IMG/VR virus record: IMGVR_UViG_3300035698_017217
Coordinates: 1 to 60,186 of that record
Reading direction: 5' to 3' (one strand)
Source of the DNA: a virus
Length of the DNA: 60,186 bases
Shown here: positions 25,455-33,543 of the stretch, piece by piece
Layout of the letters: each line of letters opens with the position of its first letter
How positions within the stretch are numbered: the stretch's first letter is position 1
The notes under the pieces: model-generated
What the model was told of the DNA's origin: nothing
Database searches by the model: none
What the model saw: the letters and a program-made list of their open reading frames with translations, nothing else
Translations under genes and position numbers: made by a program

Positions 25455-25797
25455 GCATACACCTGGACCATGGCAAGTCTGTAATCAATCACCAGTTCGT
25501 CCTTATTATGTGGCTCAAGTTGGACATAGAGTAGCTGCTTATAGTATGGTCTCTTCTGGCACCCCAACTGGTGGCTCTGGTTGGCCAACAATTGGTCCTT
25601 GTGGACGTTCAATAGATGAGATTAAAGCAAATGCGTTGTTAATCGCTGCTGCTCCTGATTTGCTAATATGTTTACAGCAAATCCAAACTGAATTACACAA
25701 ACTATCTGATCGATGTGGTAACATACATTTACAGACAGCCATAGAATCCAGCATAGTAGTGAATAATATAGCCATTCAAAAAGTATTAGGAGTATGA
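25447..25797 (+). CDS. HTPGPW-type phage protein, copy 2
   Basis: 116 aa, begins HTPGPW and has NALLIAAAPDLLICL like copy 1, but lacks the CxxC tail. Tandem duplication and divergence with its neighbour is likely. Function of the family is unknown. Confidence 0.7.
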   Translation: MVKHTPGPWQVCNQSPVRPYYVAQVGHRVAAYSMVSSGTPTGGSGWPTIGPCGRSIDEIKANALLIAAAPDLLICLQQIQTELHKLSDRCGNIHLQTAIESSIVVNNIAIQKVLGV

Positions 25798-25798
25798 A

Positions 25799-26146
25799 AT
25801 GGATAGTCCGAAAGAATCTTATTTGGTATGGGACAAACAAGGTTTCAGTGTGGGTTTTCATCATTCGACTGCTGAGTACTATCGAAATGAAGGTTGCTTG
25901 GTTGTTGATGAAGAGATTTGTAAAAATGCAAAAAATCTCTTAGACATATGCACAGAATTAGTTGATAACCATAGAGCGTATCAGTATGATGGTGTGTGGA
26001 TCTGCCCGTTTTGTTATGCTAGATCATTGAGCCAAGATACGTTTGTGCATGATACTCACTGTCCAGTATTGAAAGCAAGGAAGATGGTGAAAAACCTTCT
26101 GAACAATTTCAAATCTCGCATTGTGGGTGGCAAAGCAATATGGTAA
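25799..26146 (+). CDS. Relative of HTPGPW copy 1 C-terminus
   Basis: 115 aa. CPFCYARS...HDTHCPVLKARKMVK parallels the C-terminal zinc-like segment of the gene at 25110 (CSFC...CDCPIIKARSVIK), while the N-terminus is unrelated. Suggests a modular zinc tail shared by fusion or recombination. Confidence 0.65.
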   Translation: MDSPKESYLVWDKQGFSVGFHHSTAEYYRNEGCLVVDEEICKNAKNLLDICTELVDNHRAYQYDGVWICPFCYARSLSQDTFVHDTHCPVLKARKMVKNLLNNFKSRIVGGKAIW

Positions 26147-26239
26147 AATGATGAACGGATGAGAGTTAATGAAATGTTGTTAGTGACCAGCATTTTTTTA
26201 GAACAAAAGATAAAAGTGTATGATACAAAATGATACTGT

Positions 26240-26290
26240 CGATAGGCTCATCCTTGCTTCCCAACTTACGTTGGTTCTTTTGTCCTATCG
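26240..26290 (+). ncRNA. Structured leader / small RNA candidate
   Basis: CGATAGG (26240-26246) pairs with CCTATCG (26284-26290), enclosing a CCAAC-TTAC-GTTGG hairpin (26261-26274). Directly followed by a strong terminator, so this 200-base gap may make a short terminated RNA or an attenuator in front of the replication operon. Confidence 0.5.
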
Positions 26291-26293
26291 CTA

Positions 26294-26333
26294 AAGCCTG
26301 CTCCGTCACTAAATGGGGCAGGCTTTCTTTTTA
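26294..26333 (+). terminator. Rho-independent terminator before replication genes
   Basis: AAGCCTGCTCC (26294-26304) and GGGGCAGGCTT (26315-26325) form an 11-bp stem with one wobble pair, then TCTTTTTAT. Strongest terminator in the window, separating the early region from the initiator gene. Confidence 0.85.
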
Positions 26334-26354
26334 TCCGTTGCAAAGGAAAGAACC

Positions 26355-27245
26355 ATGTCTGTAGAAACCCATGAGCGGCAGTTCACAGGAATGTGGATAC
26401 CTGCTGAGGTTGTTGAATTATTTGATGATGATTTGATAAACATGAAAGAGATGGTTTTGTTGGCAACGATCCATAGTTTTTCAAAAACACAGCTTGGTTG
26501 TTTTGCATCAAATGCATATCTTGGTAAAACGATAAATGTTGGTGAAGAACGTATCCGACAAATGATCGCCCATATGAAAGAGTTGAGATTGCTCACACAG
26601 ACCAAGTTTGATGGAAGAAAGCGTTGGTTAAAAACAACTTATGGGAATGTGGAAATACTGAGACCCCAAAAAAATTTGGGGTCTCCCCCCAAAGAATCTT
26701 TGGATCACACCCCAAAAAAATTTGGGGTCTCCCCCCAAAAAAATTTGGGGTATATAAAAGAAGAAGATAAGACAAGCTTAAACAGTTATTCATTATCTAA
26801 AGATAATGAACGGCGGGCCAAACCCCGCCGACGTGATAAATCACATTCTGATGATCTTCTTTCTGATCCAACTGATCGTATTCATGCCGCTGAATTACGA
26901 AGCATCATAATGATCCATTCACCCGATATACTTGCAGCACGTAAGAAATTCAATGGTAAACCAGCCAGTAAACCAATAACTCTTGACCATTTGACAGAAC
27001 TAATTAAATGTATACGAATAGAAAAAGCTGTTGAGCCTGCGATAATAGACAGCTTGCTTGAATGGTTACGAACGAATTATGGAGATAAGTTTACCCCAGT
27101 TATAAACATATATACTGATTTCTTCAATAAATGGGAGAAGTTTATAGCTGCTCAAAAAAGAAGTAAGAATGGCAATGCTCCAAAAAACAAAACAGATCGA
27201 ATGATGGCAATTGCTGAAAAGATTGGGGAAGAGGAAGATGGTTAA
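26355..27245 (+). CDS. Replication initiator (lambda O-like role) with internal iterons
   Basis: 296 aa from ATG 26355 with AAAGGAAAG upstream; the longer frame would start inside the terminator. Residues ~10-95 (GMWIPAEVVELFDDDLINMKEMVLLATIH..., GCFASNAYLGKTINVGEERIRQMIAHMKELRLL) match the HTH_36-type winged helix of phage initiators. A low-complexity linker coded by the iterons follows, then a basic patch and a helical C-terminal domain that could bind the helicase loader. Gene order initiator-loader-helicase supports this. Confidence 0.8.
   Translation: MSVETHERQFTGMWIPAEVVELFDDDLINMKEMVLLATIHSFSKTQLGCFASNAYLGKTINVGEERIRQMIAHMKELRLLTQTKFDGRKRWLKTTYGNVEILRPQKNLGSPPKESLDHTPKKFGVSPQKNLGYIKEEDKTSLNSYSLSKDNERRAKPRRRDKSHSDDLLSDPTDRIHAAELRSIIMIHSPDILAARKKFNGKPASKPITLDHLTELIKCIRIEKAVEPAIIDSLLEWLRTNYGDKFTPVINIYTDFFNKWEKFIAAQKRSKNGNAPKNKTDRMMAIAEKIGEEEDG
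26661..26750 (+). repeat. Four palindromic iterons, putative replication origin
   Basis: Three copies of CCCCAAA-AAAA-TTTGGGG (centres ~26672, 26718, 26741) and one diverged CCAAAG-AAT-CTTTGG (centre ~26696), spaced about 23 bp. The first has 10-bp perfect arms (AGACCCCAAA/TTTGGGGTCT). AT-rich sequence follows (26751-26815). They lie inside the initiator gene, as the lambda origin lies in O. Confidence 0.8.
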
Positions 27246-27606
27246 TGATATCCAGCGTAAAATTCAACTACTTATAGAAATGGCAGGGGCTTTCAATAAA
27301 GAATACCATGAACTTGTGTTAAGACGATTGGTAAAATCTGTAAAATCTATGACAGTTGAAGAACTTGAATATGCTATTGATAAAGTGATAGTTGAGAATG
27401 TATTTGCTCCTACTATTGCAGAATTGTGGAAGATCATTGGTATTAAACGAACAGAAGAAAAGTTTGTGCTTTGCAATAAGGTGATGACGTGGTTGCATAA
27501 AAACACTGACTGGGATTATTCCCAACATGCTGTGCAATGTGATATAGACACAGCTTTAATAGCTCTTGGGAAAAAAGCAGGATCGGTAACTACAGATGAT
27601 ATTTGA
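27238..27606 (+). CDS. Probable helicase loader
   Basis: 122 aa, ATG overlapping the initiator's stop. ENVFAPTIAELWKIIG resembles the short motif in phage loaders and in lambda P-like positions, and the gene lies exactly between initiator and helicase. No AAA+ motif, so it would be a non-ATPase loader. Assignment rests mostly on gene order. Confidence 0.5.
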   Translation: MVNDIQRKIQLLIEMAGAFNKEYHELVLRRLVKSVKSMTVEELEYAIDKVIVENVFAPTIAELWKIIGIKRTEEKFVLCNKVMTWLHKNTDWDYSQHAVQCDIDTALIALGKKAGSVTTDDI

Positions 27607-27623
27607 ATGGAGTTCGGAAAACC

Positions 27624-29006
27624 ATGAAGGTAAAGAAATACGATGGAACTGAAGAACGAAGAATTTTAGCCGAGATGGTGACGAATCAAACAGTATGCAT
27701 CAGAATAGCCAGTCAATGGAAAGACGATGGTGAAGGGTTATTTGGTTCGAAGTGGTCTAACTTAGTTGCTGGTTGGTGTATAAAACATGTAAGAAACTAC
27801 AACACAGCACCAAACAAACATTTACGTCCTATCTTCGATAGTTGGGCATCAACTACAAAAATGCCTGAATCGACCATTGATATGGTTGAGGACTTTTTGT
27901 CCGGTTTGTCTGATGAACATAGCCAGGATGAACAAAAGTCAAATGATTTCATCTTGGATATGGCAGGAGAGCATTTTAATAAGATACAAATCAAACGTGC
28001 CATGACTGAAGTGGATCTTCAGTTAGATCGAGGTAAGGTGGATCTTGCTAGATCTGCAATGCTTGAATTGGATAAGGTTGAGCTAGGTGAAGGGGCTTTG
28101 CTCAAACCATCTGAAAACTTCGAGATATGGAATGATGCATATAATGAAGAGATGGAACGTCCATTGGTTCCATATGGTGGTAAACTTACTAGTTTTCTAA
28201 ATGACGTAATGGTTCGTGATAGTTTTGTAGCATACATGGCTCCAGATAAAACTGGTAAGTCAATGATGTTGCTTGATGCTGCGTACCGAGGTATTAGGAA
28301 TAATTGTAAGGTAGCTTATTTTGAAGTTGGGGATATGAGTCTATCGCAAGTGTTAAAACGACTTGGACAAAGGGCTTCCAGAACACCAAAATCAAAAGGC
28401 AAGATCCGTTTGCCAAAATCTATTGATGATGAAATGAACGTTAAGTACGAAGTCAAACGATTTGATGAAGGTTGTACTGCTAGAAAGGGATTCAAATCAT
28501 TTAGAAAAGTATGCAAGGGTAAAGATCTTTTTAGATTGTCTTGTTATCCGAATAGTAGTATGGATATATTACGAATTGATAATATTCTAAGAGATTGGAG
28601 TTTAGAAGGGTGGGTGGCAGATGTGGTAGTCATAGATTATGCTGATATCCTTGCACCACCGTCACGGTCATCAGATCCACTAGAACAGATAGATATGACG
28701 TGGAAGCTTCTACGTCGAATGTCACAAGAGCACCATTGCTTAGTGCTTACTGCTACTCAAAGCAGTGCTGCTGCCTACACAAACAAAGCCAGTGTTCTTA
28801 CGAAGAGACATTTTTCGGGACGAAAGACCAAGTTAGCCCACGTTAATGCGATGATAGGTATCAATGTTTCTCCTGATGATAAAAAGAATGGAGTCACTAG
28901 GTTGAATTTTGTTGTGAGACGAGATGGGTATTTTAGTGAGAATCGGTATGTTGCTGTTGCTGGATGTTGGGATATTTGTAGTCCGTTGATGAAAACAGCG
29001 GAGTAA
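27624..29006 (+). CDS. DnaB-type replicative helicase
   Basis: 460 aa, starting at ATG 27624 (a TTG at 27603 would overlap the loader). N-terminal ~170 residues are helical, as in DnaB N-domains. The RecA-like domain has Walker A APDKTGKS, VAYFEVGDMS, Walker B VVIDYADIL and LTATQSS (sensor), with a later arginine-rich FVVRRDGYF segment. Likely the fork helicase that works with the loader and primase. Confidence 0.9.
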   Translation: MKVKKYDGTEERRILAEMVTNQTVCIRIASQWKDDGEGLFGSKWSNLVAGWCIKHVRNYNTAPNKHLRPIFDSWASTTKMPESTIDMVEDFLSGLSDEHSQDEQKSNDFILDMAGEHFNKIQIKRAMTEVDLQLDRGKVDLARSAMLELDKVELGEGALLKPSENFEIWNDAYNEEMERPLVPYGGKLTSFLNDVMVRDSFVAYMAPDKTGKSMMLLDAAYRGIRNNCKVAYFEVGDMSLSQVLKRLGQRASRTPKSKGKIRLPKSIDDEMNVKYEVKRFDEGCTARKGFKSFRKVCKGKDLFRLSCYPNSSMDILRIDNILRDWSLEGWVADVVVIDYADILAPPSRSSDPLEQIDMTWKLLRRMSQEHHCLVLTATQSSAAAYTNKASVLTKRHFSGRKTKLAHVNAMIGINVSPDDKKNGVTRLNFVVRRDGYFSENRYVAVAGCWDICSPLMKTAE

Positions 29007-29022
29007 ATTTTTCTAACTGAGG

Positions 29023-29032
29023 TGCGATAATA
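29023..29032 (+). promoter_or_regulatory. Class B promoter-like motif (TGCGATAATA)
   Basis: Lies 45 bases before the next start, after the helicase operon ends. Same extended -10-like core as the other class B sites. Confidence 0.5.
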
Positions 29033-29077
29033 GAATGTGTGTAAATTTTTGTTTTGTTTTTTAAGAGGAGAAATTGT

Positions 29078-29998
29078 ATGAAGTCTTTTAAGCGTGATGA
29101 TTTGATTGCCCTGTTCCAAGGTCTTGGTTATCCTAATGCCGAAACTTGGAAGAAGAAACGAATGTTCCACAAGGTCGAATCATTAGCTGAAATGATGGTT
29201 GATTCTGTCATTGCTGTTGAGGAAGGCACTGAGGATGAAGAACGGCTGAATGGTATTCTTGTTGAATTGAAAGATGCTGATGGTGATTACAGTATCGTGT
29301 CTGGTATTGATCCCGATGAACCGGTGAAAAAGCCAGTGAAGAAGAAAATAATAAGAAAGCCCAAGAAGGTCGAAAATCCGGTTGTTGAAGATGAAGATGA
29401 TGAAGATGATGAAGATGATGAAGAAGCAACCGATGAACCAGTAAAAGAGCCGATAAAGAAGAAAGTAACAAGAAAGACCAAGAAGGTCGAAAATCCGGTT
29501 GTTGAAGATGAAGATGATGACGCAACTGAGGAACCGGTGAAAGATGCGTGTACGGTTGAAGAATGTACGGTTGAACCAAAGAAAGAAGAAGTAAAGGTAG
29601 AAATATCTGTTATAGATCCTGAAGCAGCATGTAAATTTGAGGATCATATTCGTGAATTGGTGGACCAACGTTTTGGTACGTTGATGCTTGATTTCACTAA
29701 TGCAATGACAAATGCTTTGTCTACGTTGAAGCCTAAAGCATTGGCTACTGTTGCAACGAAAACTGTTGGTGGTGGCAAATCTTCTGATGTGGTGGATGCA
29801 ATTGTAGAATTCTATGGAGAAGCTTCCAAGGAGTATCCGTCTACTCTGAAGGAGATGCATAAGAAGTTGGCAAAACGTTTTCCTGATAAGAAGCCCGAAA
29901 CGTTGAGGAACACTTTGTACCTCTATAGCCCTAATAAGCTGTTAAAGGAAAGAGGTCTGGTGGTAAACGTTGAAGGTCAAAATCGATGGACTGATTAA
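29078..29998 (+). CDS. Acidic/basic repeat protein of unknown function
   Basis: 306 aa from ATG 29078 (AGAGGAG upstream). Residues ~80-170 alternate Lys-rich (KKPVKKK) and Asp/Glu-rich blocks, including a duplicated VENPVVEDEDD unit. The C-terminal ~70 residues (YPSTLKEMHKKLAKRFPDKKPETLRNTLYLYSPN) look like a folded winged-helix or SAP-sized domain. Could be a DNA-bound scaffold; unassigned. Confidence 0.7.
   Translation: MKSFKRDDLIALFQGLGYPNAETWKKKRMFHKVESLAEMMVDSVIAVEEGTEDEERLNGILVELKDADGDYSIVSGIDPDEPVKKPVKKKIIRKPKKVENPVVEDEDDEDDEDDEEATDEPVKEPIKKKVTRKTKKVENPVVEDEDDDATEEPVKDACTVEECTVEPKKEEVKVEISVIDPEAACKFEDHIRELVDQRFGTLMLDFTNAMTNALSTLKPKALATVATKTVGGGKSSDVVDAIVEFYGEASKEYPSTLKEMHKKLAKRFPDKKPETLRNTLYLYSPNKLLKERGLVVNVEGQNRWTD
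29361..29519 (+). repeat. 42-bp in-frame duplication
   Basis: An exact 42-bp segment at 29361-29402 recurs at 29478-29519, coding the KKVENPVVEDEDD unit twice. Suggests recent slippage or recombination in the linker. Confidence 0.85.
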
Positions 29999-30009
29999 GG
30001 AGTTACAAA

Positions 30010-30183
30010 ATGTTAGCGTTAACTAGGGAAGAAGAAGAACAGGTTTTGATAGGTTCAGATATTAGAATTACTGTAATTAAAGTTCTTCACAGGAAAGTAG
30101 AAATTGGGATAGAAGCCCCCAGACATTTACGTATCGAACGGGTAAGACCTGGGGAGGAGGTTTATAATGAAGGTAAATCGTGA
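30010..30183 (+). CDS. csrA: CsrA/RsmA translational regulator
   Basis: 57 aa, too short for usual ORF cut-offs. MLALTREEEE, VLIG, VIKVLHRKVEIGIEAP and RIERVRPGEE reproduce the CsrA backbone: Leu2/Leu4-Thr5-Arg6, IG at 14-15, IG at 32-33, AP at 36-37 and Arg44, matching residue by residue with E. coli numbering. Leu4 and Arg44 are key RNA-binding residues in the family. CsrA dimers bind GGA in hairpins over ribosome sites. The gene overlaps the sliding clamp start by 17 bases, with GGGGAGGAGG inside csrA serving the clamp. It may control phage leaders or host CsrA targets. Confidence 0.9.
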   Translation: MLALTREEEEQVLIGSDIRITVIKVLHRKVEIGIEAPRHLRIERVRPGEEVYNEGKS

Positions 30184-31177
30184 AGACGTATTGATTAAGT
30201 TAGAGACCATTGTTCCTGGTATTACTACCGACGATGTTATTGAACAAGGGAATTGCTTTGTGTTTGTGGATGGCCAAGTGGTATCCTTCAATGACGAAGT
30301 AGCTTGTTTTGCTAAACTTGATCTTGGTTTTGAAGGAGCAGTACAAGCAAAGCTATTTTTGGGCTTGTTGCGAAAAATGACAGAAGAGATAATTGATATT
30401 TCTTTAGATGAATCTGTTATTGTTGTTAAAGGCAAGAGGAAGAAAGCAAAGATTGTTGTTGAGAATGATATTGTTCTAGGTGTTGAAGATATCGAATCTC
30501 CAGAAGATTGGAGTAAACTTGATGATGATTTTTCAAATGCGTTATCAACAACAATTCATTGTGCTAGTAAAGTAGAGTCACAATTTCTTTTGACATGTAT
30601 TCATATATGTCCTGATTGTTTGGAAGCTTGTGACAGATACCAAATAATCAAGTATCCAATTGTCATTGACATTTCTGATAATGTTTTGGTCAAAGCTACT
30701 TCATTACGTTATGTAGCTGATATGGGTATGAGTGAATTCAGTTTGACAAAAAATTGGATTCATTTTCGTAATGATGATGGTAGTGTGTTTAGTTGTAGAA
30801 TTTATAACGAAACGTTCATCAAGACCGAAAATCATTTTAACACTACTGGCGATAAAGTAGAATTCCCGAAAGACCTGAATAAAGCTATTACGACTGCTGC
30901 TATCTTCGCTACAGATTCGAATTCTGATGATGTGCTGAAGATTAAACTGACTCGTAGTAAAATGAAAGTAACTGGTGAAGGGACCAGTGGTGTTTACACT
31001 GAAGTCATACCAATTGATTATGAAGGGAAAGAGATTGAGTTCTTTATTGCACCCAAGTTTTTGTCTGAAGTGCTGAAGTACTCATATGAATGTGTTGTTT
31101 CGAAAGAAAGATTGATGGTAACTACTGACAAGTTTAAGTATGCCACTTGTTGTTGCCATGCACCATCAGGAAACTAA
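30167..31177 (+). CDS. DNA polymerase sliding clamp
   Basis: 336 aa with the repeated beta-alpha-beta pattern of beta-type clamps: Phe/Val-rich strands, FPKDLNKAITTAAIFA and a C-terminal FIAPKFLSEVLKYS segment similar to the final clamp domain. Its neighbours (loader ATPase at 35708, polymerase at 33544) complete the processivity set. Length is slightly short for DnaN, typical of phage clamps. Family assignment by pattern. Confidence 0.8.
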   Translation: MKVNREDVLIKLETIVPGITTDDVIEQGNCFVFVDGQVVSFNDEVACFAKLDLGFEGAVQAKLFLGLLRKMTEEIIDISLDESVIVVKGKRKKAKIVVENDIVLGVEDIESPEDWSKLDDDFSNALSTTIHCASKVESQFLLTCIHICPDCLEACDRYQIIKYPIVIDISDNVLVKATSLRYVADMGMSEFSLTKNWIHFRNDDGSVFSCRIYNETFIKTENHFNTTGDKVEFPKDLNKAITTAAIFATDSNSDDVLKIKLTRSKMKVTGEGTSGVYTEVIPIDYEGKEIEFFIAPKFLSEVLKYSYECVVSKERLMVTTDKFKYATCCCHAPSGN

Positions 31178-31178
31178 A

Positions 31179-32372
31179 ATGAATGGATTTTTTGATACTG
31201 ATTTTTCTAAGACTAGTCGTATGTCTAAAGTGCCTAGATGTAGAATGTGTAAGCTAGATAGAAAATGCATGTCACCAAGGATGGAACCTTATGGAAAAGG
31301 TGAAAGAAAAATCCTTGTTGTTACAGAGGCACCCGGTGAAGCGGAGGATGAGCAGAATGTTCGATATGTTGGAAAGTCATGGCAATTGTTGGACAAGATG
31401 TTTGATGAGGTCGGTTACGACTTAGAGATGGACTGCTGGGTTACGAGTGCGGTCACTTGCCGACCAATAGACAACAGAACGCCAACTAGGAAAGAGATTG
31501 ATTTTTGCCGTCCTTCGCTTCTTAATACAATTGATGAGTTAAAACCGTTTGCTGTTATTTTGATGGGAACGTCTGCTGTTGATTCGTTGCTTGGATCTGT
31601 TTGGAAAAAGGACATCGGTGGTATATCCAGATGGGCTGGTTATCAAATACCGTTGAGAGAGAAGAATATCTGGGCATGTCCAATTTTCCATCCATCGTAT
31701 GTTATACGAATGGAGAATGATGTACTTGATTTGTGGTACAAGAAGCATATCAAAAATGCAATGAAGTTGATGAGTGTGCCTTGGCCTGTTGGTCCACCTG
31801 ATTATGAAAAGATGGTAGTCAAGATACTTGACCATAAGAAAGCTGCAAAAGAAATCAATAAGTTTGTTGATTCTGGAAAGCCTGTTGCTTTTGATTATGA
31901 AACAGATCGTCTGAAGCCTGATGATCCTAGATCGAAAATAGCTAGCTGTGCTATAAGTGATGGTGTTAGAACTATTGCTTATCCATGGGAAGGTGATGCA
32001 GTACAAGCGTCTAGTGATTTTCTGAAAAGTGGTGTTCCAAAAATTGCTGCGAACATAAAGTTTGAAGAGCGATGGACGAAAGCTGTACTTGGTCATGGTG
32101 TAAACAATTGGAAGTTTGACACCATGCAAGCTTCTCATGTTTTCAATAACGAAGCTGGTATAACGTCTGTAAAATTTCAGTCTTTTATCCGTCTTGGTGT
32201 TGGTGACTATGATTCTTATATCCATCCATTTTTGTCCCAAGAAGGGCTGAACGGAGGAAATAGAGTTTTCCAAGCAGATATTGATAAGCTGCTTCTGTAC
32301 AATGGCATGGATGCAATTCTTGAATACCAAATAGCCGAACGACAGATGAAAGAAGTTGGAATCGTTTTATAA
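31179..32372 (+). CDS. UDG-like domain fused to 3'-5' exonuclease
   Basis: 397 aa from ATG 31179. Residues ~10-200: CRMCKLDRKC cluster cysteines, ILVVTEAPGEAEDEQ (UDG superfamily active-site loop), CWVTSAVTCRP and CPIFHPSY, as in family 4/5 uracil glycosylases and the UDG-like start of SPO1-type polymerases. Residues ~225-397: exo I AFDYETD, exo II AANIKFEERW, exo III LYNGMDAILEY. The polymerase domain expected next is on a separate ORF at 33544, after an HNH gene. Confidence 0.9.
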   Translation: MNGFFDTDFSKTSRMSKVPRCRMCKLDRKCMSPRMEPYGKGERKILVVTEAPGEAEDEQNVRYVGKSWQLLDKMFDEVGYDLEMDCWVTSAVTCRPIDNRTPTRKEIDFCRPSLLNTIDELKPFAVILMGTSAVDSLLGSVWKKDIGGISRWAGYQIPLREKNIWACPIFHPSYVIRMENDVLDLWYKKHIKNAMKLMSVPWPVGPPDYEKMVVKILDHKKAAKEINKFVDSGKPVAFDYETDRLKPDDPRSKIASCAISDGVRTIAYPWEGDAVQASSDFLKSGVPKIAANIKFEERWTKAVLGHGVNNWKFDTMQASHVFNNEAGITSVKFQSFIRLGVGDYDSYIHPFLSQEGLNGGNRVFQADIDKLLLYNGMDAILEYQIAERQMKEVGIVL

Positions 32373-32379
32373 ACGTGGT

Positions 32380-32389
32380 GTGAGAATAA
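32380..32389 (+). promoter_or_regulatory. Class B promoter-like motif (TGTGAGAATA)
   Basis: Lies 42 bases before the HNH gene and just after the exonuclease stop. If 32373-33543 is an intron this motif would lie inside it. Confidence 0.45.
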
Positions 32390-32431
32390 GATAGACAGTT
32401 TAAGTCAATTTTATTTTTACATGAGAGAACC

Positions 32432-33022
32432 ATGATCTGTAGAACCGATTGTGTTTTGAAAGAATGTAAAGAGTGTTGGGGTAAATTTACCACAAAGAAT
32501 AAAGATGAAAAGTATTGTTCTGCTGAATGTCGTGAAGAAGCAGAAAGAACTAAAACAATGGATCGTATAAGGAGACTTTCTGGTCCAATACTTGGTGAAT
32601 CAAACTCCAAAAAAAGAAGCCTTGCTTATTCTGATGATAGATTAGAAAAAGTTGAGTGTAAAGATGGAAAATGGGATATGTGGGTACGCAAAGATAGAAA
32701 AACTGCTTTTGTAAGAAAAGTAGTTGTTGTATTAGAAAAAGATAAGGGCAGTGAACTTACAAGGGGTGAAAAACAACGAATTCGTTTTAGAGATGGAAAC
32801 CGATTAAATACTCATATAGATAATTTGTTGTTTTCAAAAACAGAATATAAATTTAGAGTATGTAAAGTGTGTGGTGATGAGAAGTCAGTTCTCAAAGTCC
32901 ATTATGATACTTTTCAAGGAGTGTGTAGAAAATGTCATATTAAAATTGTTGGGCGTGGTCATAGAAAGCAAGATGCTGAGCAGGTAGTTGGAAGTAATAA
33001 TAAGGAGAATCAAAATGTCTAA
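32432..33022 (+). CDS. HNH endonuclease-like protein (possibly inactive)
   Basis: 196 aa. N-terminal CKECWGKFTTKNKDEKYCSAEC is a zinc finger typical of phage HNH proteins; IRFRDGNRLNTHIDNLLF aligns with the HNH core (HxDGNxxNNHIDNL) but the first catalytic His is Arg/Phe. C-terminal CKVCGDE...CRKCH is another zinc site. Could be a degenerate homing enzyme or a DNA-binding relic. It sits between the two halves of the polymerase. Confidence 0.8.
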   Translation: MICRTDCVLKECKECWGKFTTKNKDEKYCSAECREEAERTKTMDRIRRLSGPILGESNSKKRSLAYSDDRLEKVECKDGKWDMWVRKDRKTAFVRKVVVVLEKDKGSELTRGEKQRIRFRDGNRLNTHIDNLLFSKTEYKFRVCKVCGDEKSVLKVHYDTFQGVCRKCHIKIVGRGHRKQDAEQVVGSNNKENQNV

Positions 33023-33524
33023 GATAATCACCATAGAAGAATTGATAGTTGCTTTTGAAAAGAAATGTAATTTTGAAATACCAGTAGAAGGAATTTATGA
33101 GTGTGCTGTTGATGCGGTACAAATAAATAAACACAAAGATTACAAACGATCCATAATGTTGGATAAACTTAATACATGTTTAGATGGTTTCTGTTGTGAT
33201 TTTACAGATATTCGTCATATGATACATGAATGGCCGACTTTAGTGCAATGGAAAAAAGAAGGCTTGCAGACGATGAGGGATAAAATACATCAAGAAGAAA
33301 GAGGTAACAATGTAAGATGTAAGGTCAAAGTAAAATCAAAAACAAAAATAGAAATAGAATCTGGATTATCTAGAGCGTCTATGGCTAAAGAAGTTGCTTT
33401 GAAAAAACTACTCAAAGAAAAAGAAAAACAACATAAAGATGATAAAAAACAAATTGAATATTTATTGCAAATTTGTGAGAATCAAAAAGATGAAATTGCA
33501 CGTCTAAAAAAACGTGGAAAATAA
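33015..33524 (+). CDS. Hypothetical 169-aa protein with C-terminal coiled coil
   Basis: Start 33015 follows TAAGGAGAATC. N-terminal 70 residues helical with four Cys; C-terminal ~60 residues are a Lys/Glu coiled coil (KEVALKKLLKEKEKQ...). Lies with the HNH gene in the insert between exonuclease and polymerase ORFs. Confidence 0.65.
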   Translation: MSKIITIEELIVAFEKKCNFEIPVEGIYECAVDAVQINKHKDYKRSIMLDKLNTCLDGFCCDFTDIRHMIHEWPTLVQWKKEGLQTMRDKIHQEERGNNVRCKVKVKSKTKIEIESGLSRASMAKEVALKKLLKEKEKQHKDDKKQIEYLLQICENQKDEIARLKKRGK

Positions 33525-33543
33525 TTAGTTAAAGTAGCAAACT

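Noticed and set aside
26313-26354. Longer N-terminus of the initiator
   Set aside because: It would start within the terminator hairpin; ATG 26355 has a proper ribosome site.
29183-29860. 225-aa minus-strand frame
   Set aside because: Antisense to the repeat protein; it is long only because Lys/Asp-rich codons rarely give stops on the opposite strand. All other genes are on +.
31539-32330. 263-aa minus-strand frame
   Set aside because: Antisense shadow of the UDG-exonuclease gene, no ribosome site and no family match.
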